Shown here: piece by piece, positions 16,803 to 25,096 of the stretch | Position numbering within the stretch: position 1 is the first letter of the stretch | Layout: each line of letters starts with the position of its first letter | NCBI RefSeq assembly: GCF_002847825.1 | Contig: NZ_PKIZ01000011.1 | Coordinates: forward strand, 36,189 to 100,188 | Source of the DNA: Kytococcus schroeteri | GTDB lineage: Bacteria; Actinomycetota; Actinomycetes; Actinomycetales; Dermatophilaceae | Direction of reading: 5' to 3' | DNA length: 64,000 nt | The notes under the pieces: model-generated | Database searches by the model: none | What the model was told of the DNA's origin: nothing | What the model saw: only the letters and a program-made list of their open reading frames with translations | Translations under genes and position numbers: made by a program

Positions 16803-18011
16803 ATGACGACGCAGGCGGCGCAGGTGCAGGAGAAGGCCTTCTCGAGGGAGGTCTGGATCCTCATCGGCGCCGCCTTCGTCGTGGCCGTGGGCTTCGGCAT
16901 CGTGGCCCCGGCCATCCCGCAGTTCGCCCGGAGCTTCGGGGTGGGCCCCACCGCCGCGGCCACCATCGTGTCCACCTTCGCCGCCTTCCGGCTGCTCTTC
17001 GCCCCGGTGGGAGGGCGCCTCTCGGAGCGGTTCGGCGAACGGCCCGTCTACCTCGTGGGCCTGCTCGTGGTGGCGCTCTCCACGGCCGCGGCCGGGCTGG
17101 CCTCGAGCTACGGCTGGTTGCTGGCCTTCCGGTCCGTCGGCGGCATCGGCTCCACGATGTTCACCGTCTCGGCGGTGGCGCTCCTCGTGCGGCTCTCCCC
17201 GCCCACCCACCGGGGGCGGGTCTCGGCCGCCTACGGCTCGGCCTTCCTGCTGGGCAACGTCTTCGGACCCGTGCTCGGGGGGCTGCTCGCGCCGCTGGGG
17301 CTGCGCGCGCCCTTCCTCATCTACGGCGGCTCGCTGCTGGTGGCCGCGGTCGTGGTGGGCCTGGGGATCCGCCCCGAGGCCATCCGATCGCCGGCCGGGG
17401 TCGGGGCCGTGCCGCCGCGCATGAGCGTCCGCGAGGCCTGGGGCGACCCGGTCTACCGTGCCTGCCTCACCAGCGGCTTCGCCAACGGGTGGGCCAACTT
17501 CGGCGTCCGTGTGGCGCTGGTGCCGCTGTTCGTGGTGGAGGTGCTCCACGCCGGTCCGCAGACCGCCGGGTTCGCGCTGGCCGCGTTCGCCGTGGGCAAC
17601 GTGGCCGTGCTCAACCACGCCGGACGTCTGAGCGACCGCATCGGCCGCCGCCCGCTGGTGCTGGGCGGGTTGGTGCTCTGCGGCGTGTTCACGGCCTTCT
17701 CCGGCGTCATCACCAACGTGTGGGTGTACCTCGCGGTGATGGCGGTGGCGGGCGTCGGCGCCGGTCTGCTCAACCCCGCGCAGCAGGCCGCCGTGGCCGA
17801 CGTGGTGGGCAACGAACGCTCCGCCGGCACGGTGCTCGCCGGCTTCCAGATGGCGCAGGACGTGGGCGCCATCCTCGGCCCGATCCTCGTCGGGCTGGTG
17901 GCCGAGCACTACGGCTACGGGGTGGCCTTCGCCCTCACCGGCGTGGTGATGGGGGTGGCGCTGCTGGTGTGGATCGGTCGCCGCGAGACCGCCCGCGCCG
18001 CCGTGCACTGA
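16803..18011 (+). CDS. MFS multidrug-type transporter
   Basis: The protein has 402 residues and 12 predicted membrane segments. The MFS motif appears as GGRLSERFGERPVY in the first half and GRLSDRIGRRPLV in the second. It is most like drug:H+ antiporters of the 12-TM group. The ATG at 16803 is preceded by TAGGCT ending 6-7 nt upstream, suggesting its own leaderless promoter. It follows the MMPL gene by 42 bp in the same direction, so it may also be co-transcribed in the TetR-controlled unit. The substrate is unknown. Confidence 0.87.
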   Translation: MTTQAAQVQEKAFSREVWILIGAAFVVAVGFGIVAPAIPQFARSFGVGPTAAATIVSTFAAFRLLFAPVGGRLSERFGERPVYLVGLLVVALSTAAAGLASSYGWLLAFRSVGGIGSTMFTVSAVALLVRLSPPTHRGRVSAAYGSAFLLGNVFGPVLGGLLAPLGLRAPFLIYGGSLLVAAVVVGLGIRPEAIRSPAGVGAVPPRMSVREAWGDPVYRACLTSGFANGWANFGVRVALVPLFVVEVLHAGPQTAGFALAAFAVGNVAVLNHAGRLSDRIGRRPLVLGGLVLCGVFTAFSGVITNVWVYLAVMAVAGVGAGLLNPAQQAAVADVVGNERSAGTVLAGFQMAQDVGAILGPILVGLVAEHYGYGVAFALTGVVMGVALLVWIGRRETARAAVH

Positions 18012-18172
18012 CCCGGCCCACACCCCCTCGCCGCTCACAGGTTCCTGGGGGCAGATCCACAGCGCCACCACAGCGCCTCCGGGGGTGTTCTCCCAGAGTC
18101 GCCCCGTTGTCCACCCGTCACCGGCAACCGCTGCCGGTCCGGGGTCCTCCCGGGAGACGACAGGAGTGCGTC

Positions 18173-18820
18173 ATGGCACCTCGCTTCAGCAAGCCCCTCA
18201 CCCTGGCGGCCGTCGCCGTCGCCGGTGCGTCCGTCGCCCTCGCCGCCCCGGCCCTCGCCGACGGGCACACGGGCGGCAGCGGCCAGGCCTCCAGTTCCAC
18301 TGCCAGCAGCGTGACCCCCGGCGGCCAGGTCACGGCGGGGGACCAGGCGGCCCCCGGTCGGCAGGGCGACACCGACCGGGAGCGTCCCGACGACGTGCGC
18401 GGCCCGCAGGACGGCCCCGGCGGCCACCACGGCCACGGCCCGCAGGGCGGCCCGGAGCACGAGCACCGTGGCGGGCCCTCCCTCGACGCGGCCGCCGAGA
18501 CCCTGGGCCTGACCACCGACCAGCTCCGCGAGAAGCTCGGGGACCAGACCCTGGGCGAGGTCGCGGACGCTGCCGGCGTGGACCGCGAGACGCTCGTGGA
18601 CGCGATGCTCGCCGACGAGAAGGAGCGCCTCACCGAGATGCTCGACGAGCAGCTGCCCGAGCCGGGTGAGCGCGGCGACCACGGTGAGCAGGGCGATCGC
18701 GGCGACCACGGCGACCACGGCGAGCGCAGCGAGCAGGCCCCCTCCGCCGGGGACGGTGAGACCTCCGACGACGCGGCGACCACCGCGCCCGCCCCGGACG
18801 CCGCTGCCTCGGCCTCCTGA
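18173..18820 (+). CDS. Secreted acidic protein of unknown function
   Basis: The protein has 215 residues. A signal peptide (residues 1-29) ends ALAAPALADG. The mature part is low complexity and rich in Gly, Asp, His and Gln, with a His/Gly stretch near residue 80. One ordered segment, about residues 108-145, reads LGLTTDQLREKLGDQTLGEV, a helical motif seen in many actinobacterial secreted proteins. Near the C-terminus are repeats of RGDHGEQGDRGDHGDHGER. The ATG follows a CAGGAG site by 6 nt. No function can be assigned; metal binding or surface association are guesses. Confidence 0.7.
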   Translation: MAPRFSKPLTLAAVAVAGASVALAAPALADGHTGGSGQASSSTASSVTPGGQVTAGDQAAPGRQGDTDRERPDDVRGPQDGPGGHHGHGPQGGPEHEHRGGPSLDAAAETLGLTTDQLREKLGDQTLGEVADAAGVDRETLVDAMLADEKERLTEMLDEQLPEPGERGDHGEQGDRGDHGDHGERSEQAPSAGDGETSDDAATTAPAPDAAASAS

Positions 18821-18829
18821 GGACCTCGC

Positions 18830-20020
18830 TCAGTGCGCCGCGGAGTCGCCCCCGGCCTCGGCCGTGGCCGCCTCCGCGGCGCTGCGCGGCAGGGCCAGTG
18901 CCAGCGAGGCCACGGCCAGCGCAGTGGTGGTGGGCACCACCATCGCGCCGCCCATGCCCCAGTGCAGGCTCGTCCACCCGATGAGGGCGGGGCCCGCCAG
19001 GAAGGTCAGGTAGCCCGCGCCGGCCACCACGGCCAGCATCCGTCCGCCGCCGAGGTGCCCGGCCATGCCGTAGATCAGGGGCGCCAGGACGGCCACGCCC
19101 GTGCCCACCAGCAGCCAGCCGAGCAGCACCACCCAGAACGCGTCCTGGGTGACACCCACCAGGTAGCCCACGGCCGCGATGCCGGCGCCCCCGGCCAGGG
19201 CGGTGCGGGCGCCGAGGCGCTCCACCAGCCAGTCACCGCACAGGCGCAGGGTCACCATCGCAGCCGAGAACACGGCCAGCCCCGCCGCGCCCCGGCCGGG
19301 GGAGACGCCGGTGACGTCGGTGACGTGGATGGTGGACCAGTCCCAGCCGGTCCCCTCGGTGATGCCGAAGAGCACCGCCATCGCGGCCAGCAGCCAGGTC
19401 ACCGCCGGCAGCCGGGTGCGGTGGCCCTCCTCGGTGCGGTGGGAGACCACGGGGGTGTCCGGCGTGCCAGGTGCGGTGACGGCCAGGAGACCGCCGGCCA
19501 GCACGACGGCCGCCAGCGTGGCCGCCACCACCGTGCCACCCGGCCCGTCGGTGAGCAGCCCGGCGAGCAGCACCGCGCTGGCCCCCAGGAGCGACCCGAC
19601 CGAGAAGAACGCGTGCAGGGTGCTGAGGATGCGCCGGCCCGACCGCTTCTCGGCGTGCACGGCCATGGCGTTCATGGAGACGTCCATGGCCCCGTTGCCC
19701 AGGCCCAGCAGCACCGCGGCCGCCAGCACCATCGGCCAGGAGGTCGCCGCCGCGAGCACGGCGAAGGCCACCAGCATCACCCCCGCGCCCACCACGGTGG
19801 GGCGGCGTGCGCCGATGCGGTCGGCGAGGCGCCCGGTCACCTGCATGGTCACCGCCGCTGAGCAGCCGAGCACCACGAGCAGCACGCTCACGTCGCCCTC
19901 GTGGATGCCGACGCGCTGCCGGACGCTGGCCAGCAGCCCGCCCCAGGTGCCGATGAGGAAGCCGTTGACCACGAAGATCGCGGCCGTGTGCGGGGCGGCG
20001 GTGAGGGCGGGGCGCAGCAT
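18830..20020 (-). CDS. MFS transporter (FucP/YbjJ-like)
   Basis: The protein has 396 residues and 12 membrane segments. The cytoplasmic loop motif appears as GRLADRIGARRPTVVG. NGAMDVSMNAMAVHAEKRSG is typical of YbjJ/FucP-like MFS proteins. The ATG at 20020 has GGAGG 9 nt upstream; earlier in-frame ATGs at 20029 and 20044 overlap that site. It stands alone, converging with the secreted-protein gene with only 9 bp between stops and divergent from a CPBP protease gene. The substrate is unknown. Confidence 0.85.
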   Translation of the reverse strand: MLRPALTAAPHTAAIFVVNGFLIGTWGGLLASVRQRVGIHEGDVSVLLVVLGCSAAVTMQVTGRLADRIGARRPTVVGAGVMLVAFAVLAAATSWPMVLAAAVLLGLGNGAMDVSMNAMAVHAEKRSGRRILSTLHAFFSVGSLLGASAVLLAGLLTDGPGGTVVAATLAAVVLAGGLLAVTAPGTPDTPVVSHRTEEGHRTRLPAVTWLLAAMAVLFGITEGTGWDWSTIHVTDVTGVSPGRGAAGLAVFSAAMVTLRLCGDWLVERLGARTALAGGAGIAAVGYLVGVTQDAFWVVLLGWLLVGTGVAVLAPLIYGMAGHLGGGRMLAVVAGAGYLTFLAGPALIGWTSLHWGMGGAMVVPTTTALAVASLALALPRSAAEAATAEAGGDSAAH

Positions 20021-20064
20021 GGGCCGCATCCTCCCAGACCCCACGTCGCCGTAGCCTTCCGTGC

Positions 20065-20898
20065 ATGAACCGTTCCGTGCTGCGCACCGAGGTCTGGCTG
20101 GTGCTCGGCCTCTCCCTCGGGGCCTCGGCCGTCTGGTCGCTGCTGCGGCTGGTGGACCTGCTCACGCGGCCCGGCGGGCTGGCGGGCGCCACCACGCGCA
20201 TGAACGTGCCGGCCGACCCGGGGCGCCCGTGGCTGTCGGTGGCCACGGAGCTGGTGGGAGTGGGCCTCGCCCTCGTGCCGGCCGCCCTGGTGCTGTTCCT
20301 CCTCGGCCGCGATGCCGTGACGGGCCGGGATGACGCTGCGGCGCCGGGCACGACGGGTGCCACGGGCCGGGGCGCCGCGGACACCCGGGACGCGGACCGC
20401 CCCCTCCTGGCCGGGGCCCGCCGTCTCGGCCTCGACCTGCGCCGCCCCGGGCGAGACCTGCGCGACGCCACGCTGCTGGCCGCCCTCATCGGCATCCCCG
20501 GGCTGGGGCTCTACCTGGTGGCCACGGCGGCCGGGGTGAACACCACCGTGCAGGCGGCCTCCGAGGGGGCGCCGTGGTGGTCGCTGGGTCTCCTCGTGCT
20601 GGCGGCCGTGAAGAACGGCGTGCTCGAGGAGGTGGTGCTGGCCTACCTGCTCACCCGCGCCCGGCAGCTCGGCCGGGGGCCGGTGGCGGCGGTGGTGGCG
20701 GTGGCCCTGCTGCGCGGCTGCTACCACCTCTACCAGGGCATCGGCGGGGGAGTGGGCAACGTGGCCATGGGCCTGCTGCTGGGGGCCTGGTTCCTGCGCA
20801 CGCGCCGCGTGGCGCCGTTGGTGGGGGCGCACGTGCTCATCGACCTCGTGGCCTTCGTCGGGTACGCGCTCGTGGCCCCGCAGGTCGACTGGCTCTGA
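20065..20898 (+). CDS. CPBP-family intramembrane metalloprotease
   Basis: The protein has 277 residues with about seven or eight hydrophobic segments. The C-terminal half has the three CPBP/Abi motifs in order: EEVVLAYLL (the EE pair), RGCYHLYQG (His in the FxxxH-like position) and VGAHVLID (His/Asp region). The family comprises membrane-embedded metal proteases that process prenylated or other membrane proteins; in bacteria some give immunity to bacteriocins. A TAGCCT hexamer ends 8 nt before the ATG. The substrate is unknown. Confidence 0.85.
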   Translation: MNRSVLRTEVWLVLGLSLGASAVWSLLRLVDLLTRPGGLAGATTRMNVPADPGRPWLSVATELVGVGLALVPAALVLFLLGRDAVTGRDDAAAPGTTGATGRGAADTRDADRPLLAGARRLGLDLRRPGRDLRDATLLAALIGIPGLGLYLVATAAGVNTTVQAASEGAPWWSLGLLVLAAVKNGVLEEVVLAYLLTRARQLGRGPVAAVVAVALLRGCYHLYQGIGGGVGNVAMGLLLGAWFLRTRRVAPLVGAHVLIDLVAFVGYALVAPQVDWL

Positions 20899-20910
20899 GC
20901 GAGCCGCGGG

Positions 20911-20937
20911 TGAGGTCAGCCTCACCTCACGTAGGCT
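20911..20937 (+). promoter_or_regulatory. IdeR/DtxR-type iron box with promoter
   Basis: TGAGGTCAGCCTCACCTCA at 20911-20929 matches 14 of 19 positions of the DtxR/IdeR consensus and keeps its dyad form. It is followed at once by a -10-like TAGGCT (20932-20937), 6 nt before the ATG of a siderophore-interacting protein. Fe(II)-bound IdeR here would repress the gene. Confidence 0.8.
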
Positions 20938-20943
20938 GCGCGC

Positions 20944-21876
20944 ATGGCCCAGCCGACCTTCCGTGACTTCCGTGCCACCGTCGCCGCCGTGCGCCGGGTC
21001 TCACCGAGCTTCGTCCGCGTCACCCTGCGCGATCCGGACCTGCGCCGCTTCGGCGACACCTGTCTGGACCAGCGCATCAAGCTCGTGTTCCCCCTCGAGG
21101 CCGGCCCCGACGCACAGCCGGACGCCGATCCCTTCGCCAGCTTCCCCACCGGCGACACCTGGTACCTGGAGTGGCGCGAGATGCCCGAGGACCGCCGCAA
21201 CACCTTCCGCACCTACACCCCCTCGGCCGTGCGCCGCTCCGAGGGCGAGGTGGACGTGGACGTGGCCGTGCACGGCGACACCGGCCCGGGGTCCCGCTGG
21301 GCGCTGGGCGTGCAGGTTGGGGACCCGGTCATGCTCTGGGGGCCCGATGCCGAGGTGCCCGGCCACGAGGCGGCCGGCGTGGACTGGACGCCCGGCACGG
21401 CCGAGCGCTTCCTGCTGGCCGGCGACGAGACGGCACTGCCCGCCATCGTGAACGTCCTGCGCGTCCTCGACCCGCTGGCCACCGGCCAGGCCTTCCTCGA
21501 GGTGCCCTCGGCCGACGACGTGCGTCCCGTCATCGCGCCGACGGGGGTGGACGTGGTCTGGCTCCCGCGCGATGCCGGGCAGGCACCGGGGGAGCGCCTC
21601 GTCGCCGAGCTGCCGGCGCGCCTGACGGTGGAGCCCGGGGCGTCAGGGGTCGCGGCGGATACCCACGCCTCCGACGCCCCGGACGTCACCGACGACGCCG
21701 AGGCCGTGCCGTGGGAGCTCGCCGAGGTGACCGGCGCCGGGCAGGCCTACGCCTGGCTGGCCGCCGAGTCCGGCACCGTGAAGGCCCTGCGCCGCCACCT
21801 CGTGCGAGAGCGCGGCTGGGACCGCCGGCAGGTCGCCTTCATGGGCTACTGGAAGCAGGGCGTCAGCCAGGTCTGA
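20944..21876 (+). CDS. Siderophore-interacting protein (FAD-dependent ferric-siderophore reductase)
   Basis: The protein has 310 residues. The N-terminal FAD-binding barrel contains FRTYTPSAVRR, the RxYS/T motif that holds the flavin phosphate. The C-terminal NAD(P)H domain has LLAGDETALPAI and ends YAWLAAESGTVKALRR with WDRRQVAFMGYWKQG, both diagnostic of the SIP/ViuB family. It releases iron from imported siderophores by reducing Fe(III) in the cytoplasm. The iron box overlapping its promoter predicts induction when iron is low. No siderophore importer is beside it, so it is a standalone member of the iron regulon. Confidence 0.93.
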   Translation: MAQPTFRDFRATVAAVRRVSPSFVRVTLRDPDLRRFGDTCLDQRIKLVFPLEAGPDAQPDADPFASFPTGDTWYLEWREMPEDRRNTFRTYTPSAVRRSEGEVDVDVAVHGDTGPGSRWALGVQVGDPVMLWGPDAEVPGHEAAGVDWTPGTAERFLLAGDETALPAIVNVLRVLDPLATGQAFLEVPSADDVRPVIAPTGVDVVWLPRDAGQAPGERLVAELPARLTVEPGASGVAADTHASDAPDVTDDAEAVPWELAEVTGAGQAYAWLAAESGTVKALRRHLVRERGWDRRQVAFMGYWKQGVSQV

Positions 21877-21880
21877 CCGC

Positions 21881-23062
21881 TCAGAGGGCGGCCACCAGGT
21901 AGCCGTCGTGCTCGTCGTCCCACCACAGCTCGGCCACGTCCTCGGTGTCGGCGGCCTTGCAGAACTGCAGGAAGCTCGAGTACCCGAGGGCCTTCTCGGT
22001 GAACTCGCTCTCGTGGTGGCGCAGGCGGTCCTTGAGACCGGACAGCGGCACGCCGTCGCCCTCGGGGTCCTCCTCGTCGAGCACGCGGCGCAGCAGGTCG
22101 AAGGCCACCTCGCGGTCGGCCTCGCCGGGCAGCTCCACTACCGGGTCGCCTGAGGAGGGGCCGTCCGAGAGGGTGATGACGCCCCGGTCGTCGAGGTGCT
22201 TGAGCAGCTCGCCGAAGGCGCGGAAGCCGAAGTCGGCCTCGGAGAAGGTGGGGTCCTTGCGTAGCAGGGTGCGCTTCAGTGCCGATGCCGTGACGGCCCC
22301 GCTGGTGGTGCGTGCCAGGCCGGCCACCGTCTGGGCCACGAGCGGCGCGATGGCGCCCGTTCCCTGGTTGGCGGTGGCCACCTCCTCGCCGTCCGGGGTG
22401 GTCTTGGCGCCGCGGCCCCGGCCCGAGGACTTGCCGCCCTTGGGCTTCTCCTCGGCCTTCCCGGCCTCGGGGGTGGTGGGGGTGTCCGTGCTCTCCGGTG
22501 GGCCGGCATCGGCCTTGGCGGAGGCCTTGGTCTTGCCCTTGCCGCGGCCGCCGGAGGACTTCTTGGAGTCCTCGGCGGGCACGTGCGGGTCCACGCCGTC
22601 GAGGGTGTCGTAGAAGAGGAACTCGTCGCAGCTGGGCGGCAGCATCGCCGAGGTGGAGTTGCGCACGCCCACGCCGATGACGTTCTTGTTCAGCTCGCGC
22701 AGCTTGTGCACCAACGGGGTGAAGTCGGAGTCACCGGTGCAGATGGCGAAGGTGGTGATGTAGTCGCGCTCGAAGGCCATCTCGATGGCGTCGACCACCA
22801 TCTTGATGTCGGCGGCGTTCTTGCGGCTGGCCCCCATGCGCTGGGGCATCTCGATGAGCTCCACGTGGCTGCGGGTCAGCATGCGGCGGTCCTCGTCGAA
22901 GTAGGACCAGTCCGCGTACGCCTTGCGCACCACCACGCGGCCGCGTTCGGCCAGGGCGTCGGCGATGGGCTTGAGCTCGAAGGCCATGCCCCCGAGGTGG
23001 TCGCGTGCCCCGAGCGCGAGGTTCTCGTAGTCGACGAACAGTGCGATGCGGTCTTCTTCCAC
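21881..23062 (-). CDS. NYN-domain ribonuclease-like protein with two OST-HTH (LOTUS) domains
   Basis: The protein has about 393 residues. Residues 1-155 form a NYN/LabA-like PIN-fold domain: IALFVDYENLALG, then KNAADIKMVVDAIE and TGDSDFTPLVHKLRE, giving the acidic metal site. A Lys/Gly/Pro-rich linker follows (155-220). The C-terminus carries two related OST-HTH/LOTUS modules (about 225-305 and 315-390), each followed by a GYSSFLQF- or GFRAFGELLK-type core. Such proteins are likely RNA-binding nucleases. GTG 23062 was chosen because the ATG at 23110 would extend towards the divergent ArsR operator. Confidence 0.85.
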   Translation of the reverse strand: MEEDRIALFVDYENLALGARDHLGGMAFELKPIADALAERGRVVVRKAYADWSYFDEDRRMLTRSHVELIEMPQRMGASRKNAADIKMVVDAIEMAFERDYITTFAICTGDSDFTPLVHKLRELNKNVIGVGVRNSTSAMLPPSCDEFLFYDTLDGVDPHVPAEDSKKSSGGRGKGKTKASAKADAGPPESTDTPTTPEAGKAEEKPKGGKSSGRGRGAKTTPDGEEVATANQGTGAIAPLVAQTVAGLARTTSGAVTASALKRTLLRKDPTFSEADFGFRAFGELLKHLDDRGVITLSDGPSSGDPVVELPGEADREVAFDLLRRVLDEEDPEGDGVPLSGLKDRLRHHESEFTEKALGYSSFLQFCKAADTEDVAELWWDDEHDGYLVAAL

Positions 23063-23114
23063 CCGCCCGAGCCTACGCGACCCGGTCCCGGCCAGTACCG
23101 AAGCATGCACCCCC

Positions 23115-23144
23115 TTGCATATGCGCGGAATCGCATACTACGAT
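23115..23144 (+). promoter_or_regulatory. ArsR operator and leaderless promoter
   Basis: A -35-like TTGCAT (23115-23120) and a -10-like TACGAT (23139-23144) are 18 bp apart. Between them lies the perfect dyad TATGCG-N6-CGCATA (23120-23137). The -10 ends 6 nt before the arsR ATG, so the transcript probably starts at the codon. A dyad between -35 and -10 is the usual place for SmtB/ArsR binding. Confidence 0.75.
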
Positions 23145-23150
23145 CAGGGC

Positions 23151-23498
23151 ATGGACCACGAGGACGTCGACCTCCGTACTCGCGCCGCCGCCATGTTCCG
23201 GGTGCTCTCCTCGCCCATCCGCCTGCAGCTCCTGGAGCTGCTGGCCGGTGGGGAGCGGACCGTCACCCAGCTCGTGGAGGCCACGGGTCACTCCCAGCCG
23301 CTGGTCTCCCAGCACCTGCGCGTGCTGCGCGACCAGTGCCTGGTGACCACCCGGCGACAGGGGCGGGAGTCGCACTACTCGGTCCTGGACGACCACGTGC
23401 TCCACGTGGTCGCCGACGCCCTGGCGCACGCCCGGGAGCACTGCCACGACGACCCCGGCCCCGGGGCCACCGAGAAGCACGACCAGGAGGACGCATGA
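23151..23498 (+). CDS. ArsR/SmtB-family metal sensor (alpha-5 zinc-site type)
   Basis: The protein has 115 residues. A winged helix-turn-helix (about 18-75) includes TVTQLVEATGHSQPLVSQHL. The last helix has Asp80-x-His82, then His93-x-x-Glu96 with His97, matching the alpha-5 site that binds Zn(II) or Co(II) in SmtB and CzrA. No CxC arsenic site is present. When metal binds, such repressors leave the DNA. It is translationally coupled (ATGA overlap) to a His/Cys-rich protein gene, and its own operator lies in the shared promoter. This predicts zinc-induced expression of both. Confidence 0.9.
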   Translation: MDHEDVDLRTRAAAMFRVLSSPIRLQLLELLAGGERTVTQLVEATGHSQPLVSQHLRVLRDQCLVTTRRQGRESHYSVLDDHVLHVVADALAHAREHCHDDPGPGATEKHDQEDA

Positions 23499-23809
23499 CC
23501 ACCACCGCCCACCCCACCCACGAGACCCACGCCCACACCCACGGCCCCAACTGCGGCCACCAGGCCGTGGTGCACCTGAACCACGTGGACTACCTGCACG
23601 ACGGCCACGCCCACCGTGAGCACGAGGGCCACTACGACGAGTGCGCCACCTGCACCTGCGGCTGCGAGGGCCCCTGCGCCACCTGCGCCAGCACGGAGTG
23701 CTCCTGCACCGAGTGCGTGCACGCCACCTGCGAGTGCTCCAACTGCTCCGACAGCTGCAGCACCTGCACCTGCACGCAGTGCACCTGCTCCACCTGCCAG
23801 CACGGCTGA
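23495..23809 (+). CDS. His-rich/Cys-rich metallothionein-like protein
   Basis: The protein has 104 residues, with 19 Cys and 15 His. Residues 1-49 form a His-rich head with the block HVDYLHDGHAHREHEGHYDE, known from small actinobacterial proteins often misnamed zinc transporter permease. Residues 50-101 hold 18 cysteines, mostly as CxC and CxxC pairs (CATCTCGC, CECSNC, CTCTQCTCSTC), with few hydrophobic residues, as in metallothioneins. It has no signal peptide or membrane span. Translational coupling to an SmtB-type sensor suggests storage or buffering of zinc or a similar metal in the cytoplasm. The fusion of the two halves is unusual. Confidence 0.85.
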   Translation: MTTTAHPTHETHAHTHGPNCGHQAVVHLNHVDYLHDGHAHREHEGHYDECATCTCGCEGPCATCASTECSCTECVHATCECSNCSDSCSTCTCTQCTCSTCQHG

Positions 23810-23821
23810 GCAGGCCTCCCG

Positions 23822-23870
23822 GCACGACGGAGGGGGCGGACCACCTGGTGGTCCGCCCCCTCCGTCGTGC
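23822..23870. terminator. Strong bidirectional hairpin terminator
   Basis: A perfect 24-bp inverted repeat (23822-23845 and 23847-23870) has a one-base centre, so the real RNA loop is 3-5 nt. It separates the metal-operon gene from a converging minus-strand gene ending at 23880. Confidence 0.85.
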
Positions 23871-23879
23871 GTGCCGGGG

Positions 23880-24404
23880 TCAGCCGTCCAGGACGTCATG
23901 GCGCAGCGCCCACCAGTTGACGGGCACGGCGGCCAGGGCGAGCGCGGTGCGCGGGTGGGAGACGCCGCGGCGCGCCACCCAGGCGATGGCCTGGCGCTCG
24001 AGCCACAGTCCACCGGCGGCGCCGGCCGCCAGCAGCACCACGCCGGGGAAGACGATGCGCTGCCAGGGGATCTCCGGCTCGTCGAGGCCCTGGGCCGTGC
24101 TCGGGAGCTCGGCCTCGGTGGGGTGCTCCGCGAGCTGCGTGGTGTCCTCACCGGCCACGGGCTCGGCGCCCTCGGTGAGGCTCCACGAGGCCTCGGCGGT
24201 GCCGGGGGCCACCGGGTCGGGGCGCAGTGCGATGGTGGCCGCGGCGCCGGCGATGATCAGCCCCTGCACGGGCCAGCGGCGGCGCCAGTCCGGGATCCAC
24301 TCCGGCAGCGCGGTGCTCGCGGTGACCAGGCCGGTCAGGACCAGCGCCGGGGCCAGCTGGAAGGCGTCCCGGCGCACGGTCTGCTGGGGCAGCGAGCGGT
24401 CCAC
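23880..24404 (-). CDS. Hypothetical membrane protein
   Basis: The protein has 174 residues. Hydrophobic segments lie near residues 17-35, 47-60 and 117-133, and an acidic loop falls between the second and third. It starts with GTG directly after the stop of the PEBP gene, so the two are co-transcribed. No family is recognised. The charge pattern suggests that the acidic loop (TEGAEPVAGEDTTQLAEHP) faces one side of the membrane. Confidence 0.65.
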   Translation of the reverse strand: MDRSLPQQTVRRDAFQLAPALVLTGLVTASTALPEWIPDWRRRWPVQGLIIAGAAATIALRPDPVAPGTAEASWSLTEGAEPVAGEDTTQLAEHPTEAELPSTAQGLDEPEIPWQRIVFPGVVLLAAGAAGGLWLERQAIAWVARRGVSHPRTALALAAVPVNWWALRHDVLDG

Positions 24405-24944
24405 TCAGTCCTCCCGGGCCTGGTAGGTGCCGGTGAGGGTCCCCCGGCCGATGGTGTGGAACAGCATCGTGAACGCGGCCACGGTGGCGCTGGCCGAGTT
24501 GTCCAGCCCCAGGTCCTCGGTGTCCAGGGCGTGCACGGCCAGGATGTAGCGGTGCGGGCGGTCGCCGGGGGGCGGGGCCATGCCGGCCCAGGCCTTGGCG
24601 CCGGTGTCGGCCGAGACCATGAAGGCGCCCTCGGGCAGGTTGTGGCCGCCCTCGGCGCCGGCGTCCGCGGCCAGCTCGGTGACCGAGGCGGGGATGTTCA
24701 GGACCGTCCAGTGCCAGAAGCCGGCCGGCGTGGGGGCGTCCGGGTCGAAGCAGGACACGGCGAAGGACTTGGTGCCCTCGGGGGCACCGGTCCACGAGAG
24801 CTGCGGGGAGGTCTCGTCGCCCTCGGCGGCGTGGCGGCGCGACATCGGCTCGTGGTTGCGCAGGTCGGCGCTGGTGACGGTGAAGTCGGCGGTCTTCGGC
24901 AGCAGGCTGTAGGGCTCGGGGGCCTCGGGGCGGTGCAGGTCCAT
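24405..24944 (-). CDS. YbhB/YbcL family PEBP-like protein
   Basis: The protein has 179 residues. It shows the bacterial PEBP (Raf-kinase-inhibitor-like) motifs SPQLSWTGAPEGTKSFAVSC, FDPDAPTPAGFWHWTVLNIP and PPPGDRPHRYILAVHAL, which form the anion-binding pocket with the DPDAP and PHRY segments. The ATG at 24944 is 6 nt after a -10-like TACGGT, favouring a leaderless start over the upstream ATG at 24980. The biochemical role of bacterial members is not established. A membrane protein gene follows with no gap. Confidence 0.9.
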   Translation of the reverse strand: MDLHRPEAPEPYSLLPKTADFTVTSADLRNHEPMSRRHAAEGDETSPQLSWTGAPEGTKSFAVSCFDPDAPTPAGFWHWTVLNIPASVTELAADAGAEGGHNLPEGAFMVSADTGAKAWAGMAPPPGDRPHRYILAVHALDTEDLGLDNSASATVAAFTMLFHTIGRGTLTGTYQARED

Positions 24945-25096
24945 GGGCCCACCGTATGCGTCCGGTGTGGCGTGCGTCATCCCGGCGGGGTGTGGCCGCC
25001 CGGCCCGTCCCCAGCCGGTCGTGGCGGCCGCCGTTCGTCCACAGGTCCGCCGGGCGGGGGCGGGGCAGGCCGGGCGCCGACGGATAGCGTGCGCGC

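Noticed and set aside
13779..18071. A 1430-codon open frame on the minus strand
   Set aside because: It is antisense to the MMPL and MFS genes, His/Gly/Arg-rich with no family blocks; a typical shadow frame in high-GC DNA.
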